DNA of 64,000 nucleotides from Paenibacillus dendritiformis (GCF_945605565.1 NZ_OX216966.1:4332001-4396000); one strand, 5' to 3'; positions 17,108-25,582 are shown, counted from the stretch's first letter. The notes: a model not told the origin generated them from the letters alone. A program made the numbers and translations.

Positions 17108-17458
17108 CTAGATATGAGCAACGATATTGACGAGCTTGCCGAATGGGTCGCGGACATAGAAACGCCGAACGCCCCACGGCTCATCAGCCGGCCCGTATTC
17201 AATCGGGAACCCGGCGTTCCTCATTCGCTCCAGCGCGGCATCAACATCGTCAACTTCGATCGACAGATCCGGCACAGGCGTCTTCGAGCCTCCCTCCGCG
17301 GCAACACTGAGCTGAACGCTCATCTTCTCTCCCGATCCGTAGGTAACAATCCAGCCATGATCCATCAATACATCGAGCCCAAGCACGTCACGGTAGAAGC
17401 GTTCCGCTTCCGCGATATCCTGCGCGCCAATATTGGCGACAATTCGTCTTACTTTCAT
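17108..17458 (-). CDS. VOC-superfamily (glyoxalase-like) protein
   Basis: A 116-residue single VOC domain: VANIGAQDIAEAERFYRDVL at residues 7-26, SIEVDDVDAALERMRNAGFP in the second module, and the terminal RRFYVRDPFGKLVNIVAHI with the D-P-x-G-x-x-x-x-I/E signature (here Asn-Ile rather than Glu). The missing Glu suggests a binding or metal-independent role. Start codon ATG at 17458 with a GGGAG-type site. It lies 24 bases from nagA and may be the tail of the deoR-nagA unit. Confidence 0.8.
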   Translation of the reverse strand: MKVRRIVANIGAQDIAEAERFYRDVLGLDVLMDHGWIVTYGSGEKMSVQLSVAAEGGSKTPVPDLSIEVDDVDAALERMRNAGFPIEYGPADEPWGVRRFYVRDPFGKLVNIVAHI

Positions 17459-17482
17459 TCCCGGTTCTCCCTTGAATTATAT

Positions 17483-18646
17483 TCAACCATTTGCCACATC
17501 TATCCTTTCTCCCTTGATCATCGTCCATTGCACATCGAAGTTATCGTCGAGGAGGACGAGATCGGCCTGACAACCGGGGGCGATTCGGCCTGTATGATGA
17601 TTCCCGAGAATATCGGCAGGAGTCGTTGCAGCCATCTGCACCGCATCGGTTAACGGGATTCCGAGCTCGACCGTCAACTGCAATGCTTTATTCATTGTGA
17701 TGGTGCTTGATGCCAGCGTTCCGTCCTTCAAGCGGGCGATCCCGCCGCTGACCTCGACCTGATGGCCTCCGAAGTTATAAGTCCCGTCACCCAGCCCCAT
17801 CGCCTGCAGGGCATCGGTAATCAGCACCATTCGGTGCGGCCCCTTCAATCGATGCATCATGCGAACGATCGCGGGATGCAAATGAACGTTATCCACAATC
17901 GCCTGGAGACTGACATGCTCTTCTTCGAACGCGGCGACCACAAGTCCGGGATCCCGATGATGAATCGGCCGCATACCGTTGAAGCAGTGCGTGACATGAC
18001 TCGCTCCCTCGGCAAAGGCCTGCTTCGCCTCCTCATAGGTCGCATCGGAATGCGCTACCGCAACAACGGCCCCTTGCTCCTGCAAATAGGCGATGAGTTC
18101 CATTCCGCCTGGCAATTCGGGCGCAATCGTCACCATTTTAATCAGATCGCCGGCTTCCTGGCAGATCCTTTGCATTTCATCCATATCGGGATGCCGGAGG
18201 TACTTCTCGTTCTGCATCCCTTTGCGCTTCCGGTTCAAATACGGCCCTTCCAAATGGATGCCCGCAATAGCGGCTCCCTCTTCGCTGCCGATGACCCGCT
18301 TGACGCTTCGAATCATCCCCAGCAAGTCTTCTATCGTCGAGCTCACCGACGTCGCCAAAAACGAGGTGCATCCGCTAGCCGCGCATGCCCGCGATACCTG
18401 CTGAATGCTCTCTTCCGTGCCGTCCATCATATCGTAACCGTTCGCGCCGTGAATATGAACATCGATCATTCCGGGAATGAGCAGCATGCCTTGGCCGTCG
18501 ATCAACTCGCCATCCGGCACTTGACCCGAGGGCACGGAGTCGGCTTCAATCTTTTCAATATAACCGTCACGAATCCAGACAATAGCCTGGCTAACCACCT
18601 TATCTTGGCACACGGCTTGCACATTATAGATGATCTTGCGACTCAT
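17483..18646 (-). CDS. nagA: N-acetylglucosamine-6-phosphate deacetylase
   Basis: A 387-residue amidohydrolase that removes the acetyl group from GlcNAc-6-phosphate during amino-sugar and wall-sugar recycling. Key parts: GMIDVHIHGANGYDMMDG near residues 56-73 (metal-binding H-x-H-G), HLEGPYLN near residue 128, AVAHSDATYEEA and HCFNGMRPIHHRDPG near residues 195-230, and LITDALQAMG carrying the catalytic Asp near residue 272. AAGGGGGAAA precedes the ATG at 18646. The start overlaps the end of the DeoR-type regulator gene by 23 bases, so both are one operon. No nagB is present in the window. Confidence 0.93.
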   Translation of the reverse strand: MSRKIIYNVQAVCQDKVVSQAIVWIRDGYIEKIEADSVPSGQVPDGELIDGQGMLLIPGMIDVHIHGANGYDMMDGTEESIQQVSRACAASGCTSFLATSVSSTIEDLLGMIRSVKRVIGSEEGAAIAGIHLEGPYLNRKRKGMQNEKYLRHPDMDEMQRICQEAGDLIKMVTIAPELPGGMELIAYLQEQGAVVAVAHSDATYEEAKQAFAEGASHVTHCFNGMRPIHHRDPGLVVAAFEEEHVSLQAIVDNVHLHPAIVRMMHRLKGPHRMVLITDALQAMGLGDGTYNFGGHQVEVSGGIARLKDGTLASSTITMNKALQLTVELGIPLTDAVQMAATTPADILGNHHTGRIAPGCQADLVLLDDNFDVQWTMIKGERIDVANG

Positions 18647-19427
18647 CGGAATTTCCCCCTTCGGCTTTATTGGCTTGAATAACGGCAATCTCGTGCCGCT
18701 CGAATACGTCTTGGAACTCTTCCGGAATGGCTTGATCGGTTATCAACACATCCACATACGCAAAATCGAGCCTGAATAATGAATTTTCGCTAAACTTGGT
18801 GAAATCGGCGACAACAATGACCTGATCCGATCTGCGTGCCATTTCCTGCTTGACCCGGACATCCTCTTCATAGGGATAGTAAAGACCATCTTTTCCTATG
18901 GCGGAAGCCCCGATAATCGCTTTGTCCGAACGAATGTCTTTCAGCTTATCGACGATGGATGGCCCGTACAAAAAGCGGTGCTTTGCATTCAAATACCCTC
19001 CAAGCACGTAAATCTGCACATCCTCCCGGTTCGACAGCACGCCGGCATTGTCGATCGAGTGCGTCACCGCCGTAATATGCTTGGCCGTCATCTGTTCAGC
19101 CACGCATTGGACCGTGGTCGATACGTCGAGAATAATCGTCTCATGATCATGAATGAGCTTGGCAGCCGCTTCACCGATTCTTCTCTTATGGTCCGGATGA
19201 CTAATCCTCCGTTCCTGGTACGAAGTAAGCTCCTTCCGCAGCTCTGGCAAGGCAATTCCTCCATGCGTCCGAATGGCCGCACCTTCCTGAATCAAGCGGA
19301 CGATATCTCTTCTGGCCGTATCCCTGGATACGTCGAACATGCTGCATATCTCTTTTACACTCATCGTTCGATGCCGTTGCAAATAGTCCATGATTTTCAA
19401 CAGCCGTTCCTCTTGAAACAAATTCAC
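18624..19427 (-). CDS. DeoR-family transcriptional regulator (amino-sugar operon)
   Basis: A 267-residue repressor. The N-terminal winged helix contains RHRTMSVKEICSMFDVSRDT followed by ARRDIVRLIQEGAAIRTHGG, the DeoR signature. The C-terminal sugar-phosphate-sensing domain (NagB/RpiA-like fold) has LDVSTTVQCVAEQ, VLGGYLNAKHR and GASAIGKDGLYYP. It probably represses its own operon with nagA and responds to an amino-sugar phosphate. The GTG at 19427 is chosen because AAGGGG is 5 bases upstream; the longer reading back to 19550 would cross the promoter. Confidence 0.87.
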   Translation of the reverse strand: MNLFQEERLLKIMDYLQRHRTMSVKEICSMFDVSRDTARRDIVRLIQEGAAIRTHGGIALPELRKELTSYQERRISHPDHKRRIGEAAAKLIHDHETIILDVSTTVQCVAEQMTAKHITAVTHSIDNAGVLSNREDVQIYVLGGYLNAKHRFLYGPSIVDKLKDIRSDKAIIGASAIGKDGLYYPYEEDVRVKQEMARRSDQVIVVADFTKFSENSLFRLDFAYVDVLITDQAIPEEFQDVFERHEIAVIQANKAEGGNSDESQDHL

Positions 19428-19439
19428 CACCACCCCTTG

Positions 19440-19474
19440 TAAGTAATTATAAGCAATTAATAAGTAATTATCAA
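19440..19474 (-). promoter_or_regulatory. Promoter of deoR-nagA overlapped by phased direct repeats
   Basis: Minus strand TTGATA (19474..19469), a 17-base spacer and TATAAT (19451..19446). On the plus strand the same bases read as three direct repeats, TAAGTAATTA, TAAGCAATTA and TAAGTAATTA, starting at 19440, 19450 and 19461, about one helical turn apart. This is a likely operator for the DeoR protein. The 5' leader would be only about 12 bases. Confidence 0.75.
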
Positions 19475-19512
19475 TCATTGTTCTTCGGATAAAAGTTAGA
19501 TGCGCAGAACAA

Positions 19513-19543
19513 TAAAAAAACCTTTGCAGCAGGGGCAAAGGTT
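19513..19543 (-). terminator. Rho-independent terminator after thyX
   Basis: Stem AACCTTTG/CAAAGGTT, then seven T on the minus strand, 70 bases after the thyX stop and just before the deoR promoter. Confidence 0.85.
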
Positions 19544-19612
19544 CTTTCATCTTTTATCATGTTTGATTCGATACACGAAGCAACATGCTTCCTGAAAGCG
19601 TATCATGCACAT

Positions 19613-20317
19613 TTACTTATGAAGCAGCTCATCAATCGAATGGCTGAACAGAGGCTTGCTTAGTTCGAGTATCGCTTTGGCGTACTCCTGGATCTCTTGC
19701 TGTGCGTCATGCTCCAGACGCTGGTTCAAAAAATGACATACGGACTGCAGCGACGCGGTCCAGTACCAACGGACATACATGCCGTATGCGGGCAAAAATA
19801 AGCGGGCTTGTTCGGCACAAATGCCGTCCTCAAGCGCTTGCTCATATTTGGCAATCCCCTGCTCGACATAGTTCATAAGCTCGTCCGTATATTTTTGCCC
19901 AAGCTCCCACGATAATGGTTCGCCGCTGCCCTGTTTCGAATTTTCAGGCTGGCTTCTCCATTCTCCTTCGGCCGGGATATAGAATGCCGGCTCCTCGGTG
20001 ATGTATCTTCGGCTTGACTCGTTCCAGGCTTCCAGACTGTCCCCAGTGCCTTCCATATGAGCAGACCCGACAACATATTTCCACCATTGACGGGCGACCA
20101 TAAGAGGCGCATAGATCTCGTATTGCATGATGGCATGCCGGAAAGGCGAAGTATGCCCTTCCCGGGCTAAAAATTGGATCAGTCTAAGATCTTTTTCATT
20201 CAGTTCCTTCGATTCTTTCGCGTAGGACACCCTCGCCGCATTCACCACGGTCAGATCGGATCCCATATGATCGACTAACCGCACATAACCTTTATCCAGC
20301 ACCTGCTTCATCGTCAT
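19613..20317 (-). CDS. thyX: Flavin-dependent thymidylate synthase, variant motif
   Basis: A 234-residue ThyX that makes dTMP from dUMP with FADH2 and methylenetetrahydrofolate. Recognisable parts: VVNAARVSYAKES at residues 24-36, FLAREGHTSPFRHA near residues 48-61, PLMVARQWWKYVVGS near residues 72-86, and WNESSRRYITEEPAFYIP near residues 98-115. The usual RHR-x7-S signature after ARQW is replaced by WKY plus an insertion of about 12 residues before NESSRRY. No thyA is present in the window. GGAG lies 10 bases before the ATG. Single gene with terminator. Confidence 0.9.
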   Translation of the reverse strand: MTMKQVLDKGYVRLVDHMGSDLTVVNAARVSYAKESKELNEKDLRLIQFLAREGHTSPFRHAIMQYEIYAPLMVARQWWKYVVGSAHMEGTGDSLEAWNESSRRYITEEPAFYIPAEGEWRSQPENSKQGSGEPLSWELGQKYTDELMNYVEQGIAKYEQALEDGICAEQARLFLPAYGMYVRWYWTASLQSVCHFLNQRLEHDAQQEIQEYAKAILELSKPLFSHSIDELLHK

Positions 20318-20468
20318 CCCGGTTTCTCTCCTTTGTCTTGTTTTCTATACATTTTAGTAGTAACGCTGGAACAAATTTCGCTCCATAGCTTATTCTCGGT
20401 TCTCAGTTGAAAATCCTGTCGACATGCAGAGGATAAAGCAACTCATGATTTGAATGCCCGGATCAAAA

Positions 20469-20495
20469 AGGAGCTAGCGTGATGCAGCTGCTCCT
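20469..20495 (-). terminator. Probable Rho-independent terminator
   Basis: Stem AGGAGC/GCTCCT with a 15-base loop and five T on the minus strand, 10 bases after the stop of the gene at 20505. Confidence 0.6.
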
Positions 20496-20504
20496 TGTAG
20501 CGGT

Positions 20505-20870
20505 TTATCTATTCCATTCTTTACTTACAATATATGTATAGCTGCCATCCCGTTCATACGATACCTGGCCATAATAGACCTGGACTCGGAACTCTCTGGA
20601 AATGATGCTGCCAATCTCGTCGATGGGCAGATTCATATTTTGTATGATCAATATAATCGGGCATTCATTTAATCCTTGCTCCCAATTATGTTCCCTCGAA
20701 ATATTGAAATAAGGTCCTGTTTCATCTTGCTCTTCGGAATCACTTTCACACCACTCCCACGTATCCTCATAGTCCCGCTCATAACGAGGCAAGTTCAGTG
20801 CCATTTGAAGCTCTCTTGCAATGTCATGCAGTTCTCTTTCGCAAAAAAACCAGAATTTGTTTTGCTGCAT
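20505..20870 (-). CDS. Small acidic protein, unknown function
   Basis: A 121-residue acidic cytoplasmic protein I do not recognise. It begins QQNKFWFFCERELHDIAREL, followed by a very acidic loop (CESDSEEQDETGPYF), and a second half with predicted beta strands (CPIILIIQNMNLPIDEIGS, then FRVQVYYGQVSYERDGSYTY). Size, acidity and layout resemble immunity-type proteins, but no toxin gene is adjacent. A GGGA-type site precedes the ATG. It has its own terminator. Confidence 0.6.
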   Translation of the reverse strand: MQQNKFWFFCERELHDIARELQMALNLPRYERDYEDTWEWCESDSEEQDETGPYFNISREHNWEQGLNECPIILIIQNMNLPIDEIGSIISREFRVQVYYGQVSYERDGSYTYIVSKEWNR

Positions 20871-20924
20871 CCCTATTCTCCCAACGTAACATTTCAGATA
20901 TTCATATCCCGAAGATGATCCTTA

Positions 20925-21010
20925 CTTCACCCAATCTGCGAGTCGTTCATTGTCCTTCAAGGCATCCCGTTTGTAATAGTACACCTTTTGCTGAACTGCA
21001 AAGCGATGTC
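20925..21010 (-). pseudogene. Possible C-terminal gene remnant
   Basis: On the minus strand, ending at TAA 20925, an open stretch of 28 codons reads HRFAVQQKVYYYKRDA and then LKDNERLADWVK, which looks like the tail of a real protein. It has a TGA immediately upstream, no start codon and no ribosome binding site. I cannot assign the parent family. Confidence 0.3.
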
Positions 21011-21091
21011 ACGCTTCATATGGATAAAAGAAGTGACCACGTACAACGAGCTTCCTTACACAAACGCATCGCAGCTGGAAGCGGAATATCG

Positions 21092-22093
21092 CTAGCATTG
21101 GGCGGATTTAGGGCGATGACGGGCTTGCGCGGCCGCGTTCGCCTTCCCGAGTTCGCTCGGATTATAGCCATAGGTTTTGCGGAATAGAGCGGCGAAATGG
21201 CTTATATTATGGTAGCCGACCATGAGGGCCGCTTCGCTTACATTGCCTTCTCCTTGCTCCAAAATTTTCCGCGCTTCATTCATTCGCAGCGCACGCACAT
21301 AACCGAATACGGTCGTGCCGAACAATTCCTTGAAGCCAAGCTTGAGCTTATAATCATTCAAGCCAGCCAATCTGGCAAGCTCAAGCAAGCTCGGAGGCTT
21401 CCTCCAGCAATGGGTCAATATTTCTCGCGCTTCGTGAAGACAACGGATATCCTCGGCGTTCAGCTTGGATAGCTCCGTTCGGACCCGTTCCTCCTTTTGC
21501 GCCCCGTCCAGGTGATGGACCAGCAGTTCATTCGCTTTCCCTTCCAGATACAACTTCCGGAGGCTTCCTTGATAAGGGCATTGCGCCATTTGTTCCACGA
21601 TATGAGCAATGTGGGGAGAACCGGCCGTCTGTCTGCAGTACGTGGAGTCATCCGTCAGCCGGGCCACATCAGGATGCAGTTCGCGGAACTGGCGGACATC
21701 TAGCCGGAGCTCCATATGCCATAACCGTTCCTGCGGATACAGCTCCGCATGTACCTTCGAATCCTGGATGAAGATGAAATTGGACACGCCAGGCGCCAAG
21801 CCGTAGCTTGAAGCCCGGCCCTCCGTATTCCAGCAGCCCTGCCCAGACAATGTATACGTGATCTCCAGGTGAGGATACTGGATTCCGACATCCATCGTCA
21901 CCGGTTCGGACAGACTCGCCTCGAACCAATTGATTTCCATTCCACGCCGCAGCACAATCCGCTGCACACGGCCCGTGCCGCCCAGAATAGGAACAGTGTA
22001 CTGATATTGTTCTTGCGGATCCGTCGACGGTGATATATCGCTTAACTGCTGAAAGACACAGTCTAAATTTCGCGTATTCATTTGCAGCTTCAA
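21092..22093 (-). CDS. AraC-family regulator, probably of iron/siderophore uptake (PchR/Btr-like)
   Basis: A 333-residue protein with an N-terminal sensing domain (ITYTLSGQGCWNTEG near residues 80-95) and a C-terminal double helix-turn-helix. The first HTH is SLLELARLAGLNDYKLKLGF and the second NVSEAALMVGYHNISHFAAL, followed by FRKTYGYNPSELG, the AraC signature. The PchR-like group binds siderophores and activates their uptake genes. A Fur box lies in the promoter spacer 150 bases upstream, and the Fur-boxed siderophore-binding gene at 10263 is a plausible target. Start TTG at 22093 with GAGGG 8 bases upstream. Confidence 0.85.
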   Translation of the reverse strand: MKLQMNTRNLDCVFQQLSDISPSTDPQEQYQYTVPILGGTGRVQRIVLRRGMEINWFEASLSEPVTMDVGIQYPHLEITYTLSGQGCWNTEGRASSYGLAPGVSNFIFIQDSKVHAELYPQERLWHMELRLDVRQFRELHPDVARLTDDSTYCRQTAGSPHIAHIVEQMAQCPYQGSLRKLYLEGKANELLVHHLDGAQKEERVRTELSKLNAEDIRCLHEAREILTHCWRKPPSLLELARLAGLNDYKLKLGFKELFGTTVFGYVRALRMNEARKILEQGEGNVSEAALMVGYHNISHFAALFRKTYGYNPSELGKANAAAQARHRPKSAQC

Positions 22094-22231
22094 GTACGCT
22101 TCCCTCTCTTCCTCGAATCAACAATGGAGCTCATCCTGATGAGCTTATACTTAAATATACCGAATACATATTGCATATGCACAATTTTTTTGCCTAAGGA
22201 AAAATATGATGCTCTTCGTCATATAACTTCA

Positions 22232-22261
22232 GTTTAGTTGATAATGATTCTCATTGTCAAA
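22232..22261 (-). promoter_or_regulatory. Promoter with Fur box in the spacer (AraC regulator gene)
   Basis: Minus strand TTGACA (22261..22256), an 18-base spacer and TAAACT (22237..22232). The Fur box GATAATGATTCTCATTGTC at 22241-22259 fills the spacer and the -35, so iron-loaded Fur should block RNA polymerase. Confidence 0.82.
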
Positions 22262-22286
22262 TTTTTCGTCCTTCCGAGCACAAAAA

Positions 22287-22329
22287 AATCGCCCGCTACC
22301 CAGTCGCAATTGCTGAATAGAAGGCGATT
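22287..22329 (-). terminator. Probable Rho-independent terminator
   Basis: Stem AATCGCC/GGCGATT around a 29-base loop, followed by TTTTTG on the minus strand, right after the MTA/SAH deaminase gene. Confidence 0.65.
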
Positions 22330-22338
22330 ATTTACAAT

Positions 22339-23628
22339 TTATATTCCCGCTACGATGCGTTTGGCCCGGATGGCAGCCTGCCGCAGCATCTCATCTTCGT
22401 CGATCGTTGCCAATTGCCGATGCCTCATCAGCACCTGTCCATTCACGATCGTCGTGTCGACATCCGCTCCGTTGGCGCTATAGGCCAGCAACGATTCGAT
22501 CTGATGGACGGGCTGCAAATGCGGCTTGTTCATGTCGACGAGAATCAGGTCGGCGCGCTTGCCGGCTTCGAGCGTCCCTACTTCGCGATCGATATTCAAT
22601 AACTTGGCGCTATCCCGGGTAGCCATGCGCAGCGCCTGGCCGGCAGGCAGCATCGTCGGATCGCCGTAGTCCAGCTTTTGCAGCCAGGCCGCCGCTTTGA
22701 TCTCCTCGAACATGTCGACCGTGGCGGCGCTTCCGGCGCCGTCAGTTCCCAAGCCAACCACAATATTCTGCTTCATCATGTCCGCGACCGGCGCAATCCC
22801 GCAGCCCAGCTTCAAGTTACTGACCGGATTATGCGCCACGCCGCCGCGCATGCCTCTTAACAGCCCGATGTCTCCCCGCGTCATATGCACGCCATGCGCC
22901 AAGAGAACATGAGCCTTGTCGAACAGGCCGATATTGTATAAGTATTCGGCGGGCGTCTCGTTATATTTTTCGCGGATGGACATCACTTCTTCTATCGTCT
23001 CAGCCAGGTGGATATGGATCGGAAGGCGCATCTCTTCGGCAAGCCTGACGATGCGCTTCAGCGGTTCGGGCGGACAAGTATATGGCGCATGAGGGGCAAG
23101 CATCGTCGTAATTCTGCCATCTGCTTTTCCGTTCCAGCGCTCGATGAGTCCAAGCGCTTCCGTCAATCGCTGGCCCCCGTCGTCCTGCAGAAATACCATT
23201 CCCCTGGACAAAGAGGCCCGCATGCCCACTTCGTCCACCGCAGCGGCGATTTCATCCATATGAATGTACATATCTGCAAAAGCGGTCGTGCCCGATTTGA
23301 TCATTTCCGCCATCGACAGCTTGGCGCCCCAATAAATATCTTCAGGCGTCATGTTCGCTTCGGCGGGCAGCATTTTGCGTTCCAGCCAATCCATTAGCTT
23401 GAGGTCATCCGAGAAGCCCCGCAGCAAGCTCATCGGAGTGTGTTGGTGCGCATTAATTAAGCCGGGCATTACCGCCATTCCTTGGCCATCCCACACTTCG
23501 TCGGCATCCACATCCAGGGCAGGCCCGATTTGTTGAATCGTATCCCCTGCGAGATGGATATCACCATGGAACGGGGTGTCCCCCTCTTTCATCGTCACGA
23601 TGATCACATTTTTGATGAGCGTATTCAT
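22339..23628 (-). CDS. mtaD: 5-methylthioadenosine/S-adenosylhomocysteine deaminase-type amidohydrolase
   Basis: A 429-residue amidohydrolase of the MtaD/SsnA/TrzN group. Metal and substrate motifs: PGLINAHQHTPMSLLRGF near residues 54-71 (H-x-H), the pair PIHIHLAETIEEV near residue 205 and LLAHGVHMTRGD near residue 245, and LGTDGAGSAATVDMF near residue 300 with the catalytic Asp. It deaminates MTA or SAH to the inosyl forms in methionine salvage; related enzymes use other amino-purines. GGAGGAGG precedes the ATG at 23628 by 9 bases. Single-gene unit. Confidence 0.85.
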   Translation of the reverse strand: MNTLIKNVIIVTMKEGDTPFHGDIHLAGDTIQQIGPALDVDADEVWDGQGMAVMPGLINAHQHTPMSLLRGFSDDLKLMDWLERKMLPAEANMTPEDIYWGAKLSMAEMIKSGTTAFADMYIHMDEIAAAVDEVGMRASLSRGMVFLQDDGGQRLTEALGLIERWNGKADGRITTMLAPHAPYTCPPEPLKRIVRLAEEMRLPIHIHLAETIEEVMSIREKYNETPAEYLYNIGLFDKAHVLLAHGVHMTRGDIGLLRGMRGGVAHNPVSNLKLGCGIAPVADMMKQNIVVGLGTDGAGSAATVDMFEEIKAAAWLQKLDYGDPTMLPAGQALRMATRDSAKLLNIDREVGTLEAGKRADLILVDMNKPHLQPVHQIESLLAYSANGADVDTTIVNGQVLMRHRQLATIDEDEMLRQAAIRAKRIVAGI

Positions 23629-23703
23629 CGGCACAGTCCTCCTCCACATGCAAGATAACTTGAGGATAGACTATGACGTAACGTAAAGGTCAATCCGGTC
23701 GTC

Positions 23704-24741
23704 TTATTTATCTTCCGGAACGATCACTACTTCGGGCTCGGGAATGAAACCGAAGTGCCGGTAAATCCCCTCAGAGATGATATCCTTCAAATAAAGGATA
23801 TCGGACGCCGTCGCATCGTTATGGTTCAAAATCATATTGCCATGATACGGCGAAATCATCGCCCCGCCATGAGCGAGTCCTTTTAAGTTCAGCCTATCGA
23901 CGAGAGCGCCGATCGAGGCGCCTGCCGCATAGTTATTTTTAAAAAAAGAGCCACAAGATCGGGAAGTAAAATGCCGGTTCCCCGTCCGGTACTTGTCAAT
24001 GTCCGACAGTTGCCCAGGTATGGCGTGATTTCTAAGCTGAAGCTCCTTAACTTCATTGGAAAAGAAAGAATAAAACTGCGATAGCGACGACAGCTTGCCG
24101 CTCCCTTCCTTATATCTCTCCAGGATGCCGCCGAGTCCGCTCTGTACCGGTGCTTCAGGCTCGGGAACCCGGATCTCCGCCCCTACGATGATCCATGGCT
24201 TTTGTTGAAAGATCGATTGTTTATAGGAGAACCGGCAATCTTCGGCACGGATGACTTGCAGAGACAGTGACGGATCGGCTGCATCCACATAATATACCTT
24301 CTCTACCTTATCGCCCATTTGATCATCGTGATACTTCGCGTTCATGTAAATACCGGCGCCCACGCAGCCAGGCAGCAAATATGTAAAATGAAGCCCGGAT
24401 GTTCCCCAGATCAAGCCTGCGACGGACAGCATCGACAGCGGCAAACCGGACGAGATGAACCATGTGGAGCCGTCAATCTGTCTGATCTCGGCAAAGTTCT
24501 TCAGTGAAATAAAGACGGTTCCCCGCCGCGGCCGCTCCGGAAACAGAATATTCGTCCCCATGCCGAACACGAAATATTCCATCCCGTACGTTTTGCACCC
24601 ATCCAAGATTGTCATAAGCTGTTCCGCCGTTTCCGGCATTGCAAAATAATCCGCTTCCCCTCCGATTCCATAAGAAGAGTGCTCCGCTAACCGCACTTGA
24701 CGCTTGCACAATGTATGAAAAAGCTGATTGCGATCATTCAT
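23704..24741 (-). CDS. MurB-like FAD-binding reductase
   Basis: A 345-residue protein with the MurB layout: HSSYGIGGEADYFAMPETAE at residues 21-40, the FAD-binding VFGMGTNILFPE near residues 58-69, LLPGCVGAGIYMNAKYH near residue 122, and the active-site block SRSCGSFFKNNYAAGASIG near residue 265 (the Ser of GSFFKN protonates the enol). The C-terminus keeps GAMISPYHGNMILNHNDATA. MurB makes UDP-N-acetylmuramate. Several positions, such as GTSGLHF where the usual motif is GLE, are unusual, so this may be a second, divergent copy. No other mur gene is adjacent. Confidence 0.82.
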   Translation of the reverse strand: MNDRNQLFHTLCKRQVRLAEHSSYGIGGEADYFAMPETAEQLMTILDGCKTYGMEYFVFGMGTNILFPERPRRGTVFISLKNFAEIRQIDGSTWFISSGLPLSMLSVAGLIWGTSGLHFTYLLPGCVGAGIYMNAKYHDDQMGDKVEKVYYVDAADPSLSLQVIRAEDCRFSYKQSIFQQKPWIIVGAEIRVPEPEAPVQSGLGGILERYKEGSGKLSSLSQFYSFFSNEVKELQLRNHAIPGQLSDIDKYRTGNRHFTSRSCGSFFKNNYAAGASIGALVDRLNLKGLAHGGAMISPYHGNMILNHNDATASDILYLKDIISEGIYRHFGFIPEPEVVIVPEDK

Positions 24742-24887
24742 CGCTGTGAAAAAACCCCTTTCGAACTTGACGCATAAGATTCACCAATGCAGGCTTTTTC
24801 ATTATACATGACAATCTTGTATATTGTTCGCACGCCCTTTAATATAGAAAAATAGCCTTCCTCCATGATCAAGGTACCGGATCAAAT

Positions 24888-25084
24888 TCAATTCGCTCCA
24901 CAGTGTGCCTGCCATTCTTCCTCCTTCATCTTTATATTCAACGCCACTCCTTCGATAACAATCGCGGTCAGTCCCGCTTCCGTCCTGGTCTCATGCCATT
25001 CGCCCTCTTCCCAATATGCGGCATATCCCTGTCAAACGCCTTAATCTCCTGTCCCATGTCCTTGCCATAGTTATAAATTTTCAT
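24888..25084 (-). pseudogene. Cupin-domain gene with internal deletion and frameshift
   Basis: AGGAGG and ATG at 25084 start MKIYNYGKDMGQEIKAFD in one frame. From about 25015 a second frame reads YAAYWEEGEWHETRTEAGLT and AIVIEG to a TGA at 24888. The N-terminal and C-terminal pieces both match, from memory, the ends of a roughly 120-residue cupin protein of Bacillus and Paenibacillus, but the metal-binding middle is missing. So an internal segment was lost and the remaining halves are out of frame. Confidence 0.62.
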
Positions 25085-25164
25085 GTATGTATTCCTCCTG
25101 TAATTCGTTAAGTTTCACAGACTTCACATCATCTGGCCAATAGAATGATTATAAACATAAAAAT

Positions 25165-25196
25165 AGCCGATTGCTCATAAAAACGAACAACCGGCT
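25165..25196 (-). terminator. Probable terminator after the copper-storage gene
   Basis: Stem AGCCGRTTG/CAAYCGGCT with one mismatch and a 14-base loop; T-rich on both sides, so possibly bidirectional. Confidence 0.65.
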
Positions 25197-25228
25197 GTTT
25201 TTAATCAAATAAGCCGCCGTTACTGAAC

Positions 25229-25582
25229 TTACCCTTGCATCATGGCAAATGCTCTGCACTCCTGCGCGCAATTCAGACAGATCCTGCTGCACATTTGCGA
25301 CATTTGATCCGGGAACCGGGCGCACTCATTCCCGCATATTTCACAAATCTGGGCGCACAGTCCCGCCGTCGCCTTGGAAAACATGCTGCCTCTCGCCAAA
25401 TAACATGCCATCGTCACACATATCGTCGCGCAATCCCGAAGCAGAAGAATCTGCCTTCTTCTGGCATGAATATCGGGTGTGCCGAGCATTGCGGTCACCA
25501 TATGCTCGCACATATTCAAGCAGTCTTGCACCGTTTTTAACAGCGGCGGGAACATCATCGGATGAGCCATCATTGGTTGCAC
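25229..25582 (-). CDS. Cys-rich four-helix-bundle copper-storage protein (Csp/DUF326)
   Basis: A 117-residue protein with 13 Cys, most in CxxxC/CxxC spacing along helices: DCLNMCEHM, RDCATICVTMAC, LCAQICEICGNEC and MCSRICLNCAQEC. This is the pattern of the Csp family, in which the Cys line the core of a four-helix bundle and bind many Cu(I) ions. No signal peptide is seen, so it would be the cytosolic Csp3-like form. A GTG start at 25582 follows AGGGGG by 9 bases; upstream in-frame codons lack a site. Single gene with its own terminator. Confidence 0.85.
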   Translation of the reverse strand: MQPMMAHPMMFPPLLKTVQDCLNMCEHMVTAMLGTPDIHARRRQILLLRDCATICVTMACYLARGSMFSKATAGLCAQICEICGNECARFPDQMSQMCSRICLNCAQECRAFAMMQG

